From assembly GCF_051020765.1 (NCBI RefSeq), contig NW_027469573.1:1-64000 (forward strand): a stretch of 64,000 nucleotides of DNA, given 5' to 3'. A program made the position numbers and the translations under genes. Positions 14,567 through 22,692 of this stretch are shown here, piece after piece. Source of the DNA: Lasioglossum baleicum (Eukaryota; Arthropoda; Insecta; Hymenoptera; Halictidae). Each line of letters starts with the position of its first letter. Positions within the stretch are counted from its first letter, which is position 1. Below the pieces are notes generated by a model, which saw nothing but the letters and a program-made list of their open reading frames with translations, was not told where the DNA came from and did no database searches.

Positions 14567-17093
14567 TTTCTGAAGTGTATTTCTGTGCGGAATCGCTGTT
14601 TCGCGCGCTAGATCAGTGCATTTGCATGCAAGTATGACAAATTGGAATAGAAACTCCGACCGGCAATCACGATCACGATTTATTCGAGCTTATGTCAGAT
14701 TCGACGATTCTTCGTTTCAGAAGTGTATTTCTGTGCGGAATCGCTGTTTCGCGTGCTAGATCAGTGCATTTGCATGCAAATATGCGAAATTGGACAGAAA
14801 CTCCGACCAGGCAAGCACGATCACAATTTATTCGAGCCTATGTCAGATTCGACGATTCTTCGTTTCAGAAGTGTATTTCAGTGCGGAATCGCTGTTTCGC
14901 GTGCTAGATCAGTGCATTTGCATGCAAATATGCGAAATTGGACAGAAACTCCGACCAGGCAAGCACGATCACAATTTATTCGAGCCTATGTCAGATTCGA
15001 CGATTCTTCGTTTCAGAAGTGTATTTATGTGCGGAATCGCTGTTTCGCGTGCTAGATCAGTGCATTTGTATGCAGATATGCGAAATTGGCACGGAAACTC
15101 CGATTTGGCAAGCACGATCACGATTTATTCGAGCTTATGTCAGATTCGACGATTCTTCGTTTCAGAAGTGTATTTCTGTGCGGAATCGCTGTTTCGCGTG
15201 CTATATCAGTGCATTTGCATGCAAGTATGCGAAATTGGAATTGAAACTCCGACCCGGCAAGCACGATCACGATTTATTCGACGTTATGTCAGATTCGACG
15301 ATTCTTCGTTTCAGAAGTGTATTTCTGTGCGGAATCGCTGTTTCGCGTGCTAGATCAGTGCATTTGCATGCAAACATGCCAAATTGGCACAGAAACTCCG
15401 ACCCGTCAAGCACGATCACAATTTATTCGAGCCTATGTCAGATTCGACGATTCTTCGTTTCAGAAGTGTATTTCTGTGCGGAATCGCTGTTTCGCGTGCT
15501 ATATCAGTGCATTTGCAGGCAAGTATGCCAAATTGGAATAGAAACTCCGACACGGCAAGCACGATCACGATTTATTCGACGTTATGTCAGATTCGACGAT
15601 TCTTCGTTTCAGAAGTGTATTTCTGTGCGGAATCGCTGTTTCGCGTGCTAGATCAGTGCATTTGCATGCAAATATGCGAAATTGGACAGAAACTCCGACC
15701 AGGCAAGCACGATCACAATTTATTCGAGCCTATGTCAGATTCGACGATTCTTCGTTTCAGAAGTGTATTTCTGTGCGGAATCGCTGTTTCGCGTATTAGA
15801 TCAGTGCATTTGCATGCAAACATTCCAATTTGGCACAGAAACTCCGATCCGCACAAACACGATCACGATTTATTCGAGCTTATGTCAGATTCGACGATTC
15901 TTCGTTTCAGAAGTGTATTTCTGTGCGGAATCGCTGTTTCGCGCGCTAGATCAGTGCATTTGCATGCAAGTATGACAAATTGGAATAGAAACTCCGACCG
16001 GCAATCACGATCACGATTTATTCGAGCTTATGTCAGATTCGACGATTCTTCGTTTCAGAAGTGTATTTCTGTGCGGAATCGCTGTTTCGCGTGCTAGATC
16101 AGTGCATTTGCATGCAAATATGCGAAATTGGACAGAAACTCCGACCAGGCAAGCACGATCACAATTTATTCGAGCCTATGTCAGATTCGACGATTCTTCG
16201 TTTCAGAAGTGTATTTCAGTGCGGAATCGCTGTTCCGCGTGCTCGATCAGTGCATTTGCATGCAAATATGCGAAATTGGCACGAAAACTCCGATTCGGCA
16301 AGCACGATCACGATTTATTCGAGCTTATGTCAGATTCGACAATTATTCGTTTCACAAATGAATTTCTGTGCGGAATCGCTGTTTCGCGTAGTAGATCAGT
16401 GCATTTGCAAGCAAGTATGCCAAATTGGAATAGAAACTCCGACCCGGCAAGCACGATCACGATTTATTCGAGCTTATGTCAGATTCGACGATTCTTTGTT
16501 TCAGAAGTGTATTTCTGTGCGGTATCGCTGTTTCGCGTGCTAGATCAGTGCATTTGTATGCAGATATGCGAAATTGGCACGGAAACTCCGATTCGGCAAG
16601 CACGATCACGATTTATTCGAGCTTATGTCAGATTCGACGATTCTTCGTTTCAGAAGTGTATTTCTGTGCGGAATCGCTGTTTCGCGTGCTATATCAGTGC
16701 ATTTGCATGCAAGTATGCGAAATTGGAATAGAAACTCCGACCCGGCAAGCACGATCACAATTTATTCGAGCCTATGTCAGTTTCGACATTCTTCGTTTCA
16801 GAAGTGTATTTCTGTGCGGAACCGCTGTTTCGCGTGCTAGATCAGTGCATTTGCATGCAAATATGCGAAATTGGACAGAAACTCCGACCAGGCAAGCACG
16901 ATCACAATTTATTCGAGCCTATGTCAGATTCGACGATTCTTCGTTTCAGAAGTGTATTTCTGTGCGGAATCGCTGTTTCGCGTGTTAGATCAGTGCATTT
17001 GCATGCAAACATTCCAAATTGGCACAGAAACTCCGATCCGCACAAACACGATCACGATTTATTCGAGCTTATGTCAGATTCGACGATTCTTCG
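14567..17093. repeat. Higher-order repeat unit B4 (17 monomers, altered order)
   Basis: Order a b b c d e f b l a b h i j k b l, 2,527 bp, B markers. It keeps separate b and l (no g hybrid) but lacks the f monomer between a and b that other units have. From 17094 the regular A/B alternation stops and the order becomes irregular up to the insertion at 19533 (a b b l a f b c d e c d f a f b h). Confidence 0.84.
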
Positions 17094-19528
17094 TTTCAGA
17101 AGTGTATTTCTGTGCGGAATCGCTGTTTCGCGCGCTAGATCAGTGCATTTGCATGCAAGTATGACAAATTGGAATAGAAACTCCGACCGGCAATCACGAT
17201 CACGATTTATTCGAGCTTATGTCAGATTCGACGATTCTTCGTTTCAGAAGTGTATTTCTGTGCGGAATCGCTGTTTCGCGTGCTAGATCAGTGCATTTGC
17301 ATGCAAATATGCGAAATTGGACAGAAACTCCGACCAGGCAAGCACGATCACAATTTATTCGAGCCTATGTCAGATTCGACGATTCTTCGTTTCAGAAGTG
17401 TATTTCAGTGCGGAATCGCTGTTTCGCGTGCTAGATCAGTGCATTTGCATGCAAATATGCGAAATTGGACAGAAACTCCGACCAGGCAAGCACGATCACA
17501 ATTTATTCGAGCCTATGTCAGATTCGACGATTCTTCGTTTCAGAAGTGTATTTCTGTGCGGAATCGCTGTTTCGCGTGTTAGATCAGTGCATTTGCATGC
17601 AAACATTCCAATTTGGCACAGAAACTCCGATCCGCACAAACACGATCACGATTTATTCGAGCTTATGTCAGATTCGACGATTCTTCGTTTCAGAAGTGTA
17701 TTTCTGTGCGGAATCGCTGTTTCGCGCGCTAGATCAGTGCATTTGCATGCAAGTATGACAAATTGGAATAGAAACTCCGACCGGCAATCACGATCTCGAT
17801 TTATTCGAGCTTATGTCAGATTCGACGATTCTTCGTTTCAGAAGTGTATTTCTGTGCGGAATCGCTGTTTCGCGCGCTAGATCAGTGCATTTGCAGGCAA
17901 GTATGCCAAATTGGAATAGAAACTCCGACACGGCAAGCACGATCACGATTTATTCGAGCTTATGTCAGATTCGACGATTCTTCGTTTCAGAAGTGTATTT
18001 CTGTGCGGAATCGCTGTTTCGCGTGCTAGATCAGTGCATTTGCATGCAAATATGCGAAATTGGACAGAAACTCCGACCAGGCAAGCACGATCACAATTTA
18101 TTCGAGCCTATGTCAGATTCGACGATTCTTCGTTTCAGAAGTGTATTTATGTGCGGAATCGCTGTTTCGCGTGCTAGATCAGTGCATTTGTATGCAGATA
18201 TGCGAAATTGGCACGGAAACTCCGATTTGCAAGCACGATCACGATTTATTCGAGCTTATGTCAGATTCGACGATTCTTCGTTTCAGAAGTGTATTTCTGT
18301 GCGGAATCGCTGTTTCGCGTGCTATATCAGTGCATTTGCATGCAAGTATGCGAAATTGGAATTGAAACTCCGACCCGGCAAGCACGATCACGATTTATTC
18401 GACGTTATGTCAGATTCGACGATTCTTCGTTTCAGAAGTGTATTTCTGTGCGGAATCGCTGTTTCGCGTGCTAGATCAGTGCATTTGCATGCAAACATGC
18501 CAAATTGGCACAGAAACTCCGACCCGTCAAGCACGATCACAATTTATTCGAGCCTATGTCAGATTCGACGATTCTTCGTTTCAGAAGTGTATTTCTGTGC
18601 GGAATCGCTGTTTCGCGTGCTAGATCAGTGCATTTGTATGCAGATATGCGAAATTGGCACGGAAACTCCGATTTGGCAAGCACGATCACGATTTATTCGA
18701 GCTTATGTCAGATTCGACGATTCTTCGTTTCAGAAGTGTATTTCTGTGCGGAATCGCTGTTTCGCGTGCTATATCAGTGCATTTGCATGCAAGTATGCGA
18801 AATTGGAATTGAAACTCCGACCCGGCAAGCACGATCACGATTTATTCGACGTTATGTCAGATTCGACGATTCTTCGTTTCAGAAGTGTATTTCTGTGCGG
18901 AATCGCTGTTTCGCGTGCTATATCAGTGCATTTGCGGGCAAGTATGCCAAATTGGAATAGAAACTCCGACACGGCAAGCACGATCACGATTTATTCGACG
19001 TTATGTCAGATTCGACGATTCTTCGTGTCAGAAGTGTATTTCTGTGCGGAATCGCTGTTTCGCGCGCTAGATCAGTGCATTTGCATGCAAGTATGACAAA
19101 TTGGAATAGAAACTCCGACCGGCAATCACGATCACGATTTATTCGAGCTTATGTCAGATTCGACGATTCTTCGTTTCAGAAGTGTATTTCTGTGCGGAAT
19201 CGCTGTTTCGCGCGCTAGATCAGTGCATTTGCAGGCAAGTATGCCAAATTGGAATAGAAACTCCGACACGGCAAGCACGATCACGATTTATTCGACGTTA
19301 TGTCAGATTCGACGATTCTTCGTTTCAGAAGTGTATTTCTGTGCGGAATCGCTGTTTCGCGTGCTAGATCAGTGCATTTGCATGCAAATATGCGAAATTG
19401 GACAGAAACTCCGACCAGGCAAGCACGATCACAATTTATTCGAGCCTATGTCAGATTCGACGATTCTTCGTTTCAGAAGTGTATTTCAGTGCGGAATCGC
19501 TGTTTCGCGTGCTCGATCAGTGCATTTG

Positions 19529-19532
19529 CATG
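19529..19532. other. Target-site duplication, left copy (CATG)
   Basis: CATG lies immediately left of the TG end of the 19533-21504 insertion and recurs immediately right of its CA end. Removing the insertion and one CATG restores an uninterrupted type h satellite monomer. CATG is the exact centre of the palindrome ATTTGCATGCAAAT found in this monomer type. Confidence 0.85.
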
Positions 19533-19831
19533 TGTAACGTCGTACCGACGTCTTGCGTCAGCCTCCTTCATACGAGCAAATTCTCGCCGTATATACATAT
19601 ATATACATATCCCCGTGAGCGTGAACATAGGGAATCGGAAAAGACGCAATAGCCACCGGTACAAGCGGACGCCAGCATGGCAACCGCGAGTACAGGTGTA
19701 CGTACATCTAAACCGTCGCCTCGTTCAAACAGCGAAAAGTATACATCGACGACAACATATTCGTCCGTACCTCGTACGATTTAGACAAAGGACTTCACGG
19801 TTCACCGAATCCCTATGGTCCGCGCTCTCAT

Positions 19832-19840
19832 TATAAATAA
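19832..19840 (+). promoter_or_regulatory. Candidate TATA box of the solo LTR
   Basis: TATAAATAA lies 300 bp inside the LTR-like insertion in plus orientation. If functional, transcription would start about 30 bp downstream, close to the start of the 17-bp repeats. There is no transcript evidence in the sequence itself. Confidence 0.45.
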
Positions 19841-19859
19841 GACGAAATCGCGCGAATCG

Positions 19860-19990
19860 CTCTCTTCTAGTTCAAACTCTCTTCTAGTTCAGACTCTCTT
19901 CTAGTTCAGACGCTCTTCTAGTTCCGAATTTCATACAGTTCAGACGCTCTTCCAGTTTCGGAATTCTACTAATTCAGTTCTCTCGCGTCT
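19860..19990. repeat. 17-bp tandem repeat (TCTCTTCTAGTTCAGAC)n in the LTR
   Basis: Four clear copies of TCTCTTCTAGTTCAGAC or close variants run from about 19860 to 19927. Degenerate copies (CGCTCTTCCAGTTTC and similar) continue to about 19990. The repeat lies just downstream of the candidate TATA box. Confidence 0.75.
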
Positions 19991-20214
19991 TCAATCGAAT
20001 TCAGTTCGACTCAGTCTTTTCTCGCGTTTTCGGACTCTATTTCAGATCGTTCACGATATTCAGGTCGTATTGCTCCTTACCATTTACACTATTTCTTTAT
20101 ATATCATTTGGTTCTAAATTGTTATTCGAGTCTGCTCGTAGATTATTATTACGTATTTACAGATATTATTCTGGTTTATTGGTCGTACGAGGTTACTCGT
20201 AAACCGTCACCGTT

Positions 20215-20875
20215 ATTTTGTTGTACGAGCTTACTCGCATTATCATTTCAAATTTATAATTACTATTTTCGTGCTATCTTGTTTATGCGATTTTGCTCGC
20301 TTTATTATTCACATTTCAATTGTTAATTTTGTGTTATTTGGCTTATACGAGCTTGCTCGCATTACTATTCGTATTGCAATTGCTATTTTTGTTAATTTGG
20401 CGCTATTTTTGTTTGAACGAGCTTGCTCGCATTATAATTCATATTACAATTGCTATTTCTGTGCTATTTTGTTCATACGAGCTCGCTCGCTTTATAATTC
20501 TTATCACAATTGCTATTTCTGCGCTACTTTGTTCACACGAGCTCGCTCGCTTTATAATTCTTATCACAATTGCTATTTCTGCGCTATTTTGTTCACACGA
20601 GGTCGCTCGCTTTATAATTCTTATCACAATTGCTATTTCTGCGCTATTTTGTTCACACGAGCTCGCTCGCTTTATAATTCTTATCACAATTGCTGTTTCT
20701 GCGCTACTTTGTTCACACGAGCTCGCTCGCTTTATAATTCTTATCACAATTGCTGTTTCTGCGCTACTTTGTTCACACGAGCTCGCTCGCTTTATAATTC
20801 TTATTACAATTGCTATTTCTGCGCTATTTTGTTGCACGAGTTCTGCTCGCAAATCATTACTTTGTATCTATTCTG
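20215..20875. repeat. 60-bp tandem repeat inside the LTR
   Basis: A 60-bp unit repeats about eleven times. Six near-identical copies lie at about 20461-20820 and more degenerate copies on both sides. Each unit contains CACGAGCTCGCTCGC, TTTATAATTC, CAATTGCTATTTCTG and CGCTATTTTGTTC. Because 60 is a multiple of three, frames on both strands stay open for 130-240 codons. I read these open frames as a by-product of the repeat and do not call genes. Confidence 0.9.
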
Positions 20876-20988
20876 GTTCATTATACTTTGTTTGTTTAAA
20901 CCTATTACTTCGCAGCTTTATTCAGCAACATCCTGCTCCTCGATATCTTCCACTTCTAAAGTGTCGTTCCCAGTGACCGGTTAAAGTG

Positions 20989-21023
20989 ATCGCGAGTGTG
21001 TGCGTGTGTGCGTGTGCGTCTCC
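20989..21023. repeat. GT/GC-rich simple repeat
   Basis: A short run of GTGTGTGCGTGTGTGCGTGTGCG-like sequence lies in the distal part of the LTR-like insertion. It is alternating purine-pyrimidine, as in a (TG)n microsatellite with CG interruptions. Confidence 0.6.
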
Positions 21024-21428
21024 GGGTTGTTCAATCCCGATCGGTCCGTCGATCGATTCCTCACATTCCTCACATTCGTTCCTATAACCCCTAAAATTGG
21101 TGTATCAATCGTGTACGTCTGAGCCCAGAGGGTGCTCGGTACCGAGAGAACACTAATTTCCCTTCGGTCGAGAATCCTGTCACGAATCGAACAACCCACG
21201 CGTTCGGACGAGTCACACACAACACGCCCGCATAGTGACACTCTGATCGCAGGGAGCTGTCACCGTCATCGCGCAGTTCGTCGCTCCGTCGCGACATCCC
21301 CGCCGGACGACGTCCGTCCCGCTTACATTCATTTCCCTCTTCGCCCCTTTTCAACAACGACGAACGCCGGTATCGGGTCCCTGATCAGACGTGGACGTTA
21401 CGCGCCACGTGGATCTAAGATCGTCTTA

Positions 21429-21434
21429 AATAAA
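21429..21434 (+). terminator. Candidate polyadenylation signal AATAAA
   Basis: AATAAA lies 71 bp before the CA end of the LTR-like insertion, in the same orientation as the TATA box at 19832. Order and orientation match an LTR whose R region ends near 21450. Confidence 0.45.
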
Positions 21435-21504
21435 TTGGTCCGGTTACGTCCCCGCCCCGTCTGGGCGTCGTTTCGTCGGATCATATCCGACCCGGGACGT
21501 AACA

Positions 21505-21685
21505 CATGCAAATATGCGAAATTGGCACGAAAACTCCGATTCGGCAAGCACGATCACGATTTATTCGTTCTTATGTCAGATTCGACAATTATTCGTTTCA
21601 CAAATGAATTTCTGTGCGGAATCGCTGTTTCGCGTAGTAGATCAGTGCATTTGCAAGCAAGTATGCCAAATTGGAATAGAAACTC
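21505..21685. repeat. Satellite remnant between the two retroelements
   Basis: This 181-bp piece holds the second part of a type h monomer and the first part of a type i monomer. It starts at the right CATG duplication and ends at AACTC, the left target duplication of the BEL element. It is in phase with both flanking arrays. TTCGTTCTTATG replaces the usual TTCGAGCTTATG near 21567. Confidence 0.95.
21681..21685. other. Target-site duplication, left copy (AACTC)
   Basis: AACTC precedes the LTR at 21686 and recurs at 28828-28832 right after the other LTR. A 5-bp duplication is usual for BEL/Pao integrases. Joining the flanks restores an intact type i satellite monomer. Confidence 0.9.
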
Positions 21686-22423
21686 TGTTGCACCGAACCC
21701 TGACTGAGGTGTCGGCGTCTTAAATGACCGAACAATCGTTTCTACTGCGGAAGGAATCGAGGTGGTATTCAGGCTCAACGTATTACTCAATGGAGGCCGA
21801 GTTTCTACGACCTCCGCAACAATTTTAATTTACCAATATGAATTTCGAAGTACAAGGAAGTTGTCCACTGACGAATAATAGTATAAATTACAAAATACTC
21901 CGCGGGGCTTTTGATGCCTTACAGCTTCGGACGCGGAGGATTGCTACGTTTAAAGATCGAACGGTTTTAATTTGCTCGCGGCGAAAGACGACGTTGTATG
22001 GTGGTATACTAGCGGATACACAAGACAAGACCTGCGAATTTGTGCTGCTATTTATAGTGGGCAGGCTGGTTGTTCGGGACTAGGACGGAGTGGGGAATTT
22101 GAAATAAACGTTTTAATTCCTGACATTGGACGACAGTTCGACAGTTGACGCTGTTTTGGTAAAGGAACCGAGAACGGGTAGCGGGCGAGCTCGAAGGATG
22201 CCCCTCATGGTTACTGCTGCCGTGTTTAGTACACACGCGGTCGGCTCGGCGTTTACCTATGAGTTCGTTCCTCTCGGTTCGACGTCAAATCCGCACAGCT
22301 GATGGTTGAAAAACGCTAAACACGTGAGCGTGTTCTTACGATCGGAGCCTCGACCTCAAATCTCTCTCTGGGCAAGCGATCCTTTACCGCGGTCTCCCGC
22401 TCGCGGCATGTACGCGTCAAACA
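21686..22423 (-). repeat. BEL/Pao 3' LTR
   Basis: This 738-bp LTR is the 3' copy in the element's own orientation. On the plus strand it starts TGTTGCACC and ends GTCAAACA, so both termini follow the TG...CA rule. It appears identical to 28090-28827. An ATTAAA on the minus strand (plus 21824-21829) lies about 140 bp before the element's end and is a possible but weak polyadenylation signal. Small open frames inside the LTR (81 and 62 codons) occur in both copies and resemble no known protein. Confidence 0.94.
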
Positions 22424-22692
22424 ATACCGCCCGCCTTGCGCGAACGCGCAATCGACATGTAATACGCAGCGTACGAATCTTGCCCAGCTGGAATAGTCGT
22501 GAGCTGGAAGCGTCCACCCGTACTGAGCTGGCTACTGGTCTGCGTTTTAGGGTGCCTGTTGTTTCGTTGAATGCGATGTCTTTGCTGGTAGCCGGCGAGA
22601 CTACGGTTTGCGTAATTCCTTTGTCCCTTGAGGTTTTATAGGTTCCTGTAACAGACTCGGTAATTGGTTAACGGGGAGTGCGGGACTCAACG
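22424..22692 (-). other. BEL/Pao 3' untranslated region with weak polypurine tract
   Basis: Between the gag-pol stop codon and the 3' LTR are 269 bp with no plausible env or accessory frame. The minus-strand bases next to the LTR (plus 22426-22437) read AAGGCGGGCGGT. This is the expected place for the polypurine tract that primes plus-strand DNA synthesis, although the tract is interrupted by pyrimidines. Confidence 0.6.

Larger units (their letters stand above)
1..19532. repeat. Satellite array 1, 148-149 bp monomers in higher-order repeats
   Basis: Head-to-tail monomers tile this stretch without spacers. The anchor GTGCGGAATCGCTGTTTCGCG recurs every 148 or 149 bp, for example at 19, 167, 315, 463, 612, 761 and 910. 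Monomer types are told apart just after GTGCATTTG. Type a has ATGACAAATT and CCGGCAATC; b has TTGGACAG and ACCAGG; c has TATGCAGA and GATTTGG; d has GGAATTGAAAC and TTCGACG; e has CAAACATGCC and CCCGTC; f has CAGGCAAG and CACGG; g is b-like then ATCCGCAC. Type h has GGCACGAAAAC then GACAATTATT; i has CAAGCAAG then TTCTTTG; j has TATGCAGA and GATTCGG; k is followed by CGACATTC; l has AACATTCC and ATCCGCAC. The 148-bp types (a, b, g) carry single-base deletions. The tandem repeat is certain; a centromeric role is inference. Confidence 0.97.
19533..21504 (+). mobile_element. Putative solo LTR (probably Ty3/Gypsy-type), 1,972 bp
   Basis: This non-satellite block begins TGTAACGTC and ends GACGTAACA. 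It therefore has TG...CA LTR termini with a 9-bp inverted repeat (one mismatch), flanked by a 4-bp duplication. It contains TATAAATAA near 19832 and AATAAA at 21429, both suited to an LTR read on the plus strand, and tandem repeats between them. No gag, protease, reverse transcriptase or integrase reading frame is present, and no second copy lies in the window. That fits one LTR left after LTR-LTR recombination. A 4-bp duplication is common for Gypsy-type elements, but the family is not identified. The alternative is a non-autonomous element that only looks like an LTR. Confidence 0.72.

Noticed and set aside
1..19500. Hundreds of overlapping plus-strand reading frames of 60-470 codons in the satellite, sharing peptide words such as RSVFLCGIAVSRARS
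   Set aside because: They are the same repeat read in three phases. Monomer length is not a multiple of three, single-base variants change frame freely, and there is no codon-type conservation or recognisable domain. Not called as genes.
20271..20984. Cysteine-rich or hydrophobic frames of 227-237 codons (plus) and 137 codons (minus)
   Set aside because: They lie on the 60-bp tandem repeat, whose length is divisible by three. Frames on both strands are open for that reason alone.
19533..21504. Full-length retrotransposon or DNA transposon in the first insertion
   Set aside because: There is no transposase or polymerase frame. The termini are TG...CA with only a 9-bp imperfect inverted repeat, which fits a single LTR better.
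21838..22236. 81- and 62-codon frames inside the BEL/Pao LTR
   Set aside because: Both recur unchanged in the second LTR only because the LTRs are identical. They resemble no known product and sit in the regulatory repeat.
22424..22692. Envelope or third open reading frame in the BEL/Pao element
   Set aside because: Only 269 bp lie between the stop codon and the LTR, with no open frame of useful length there.
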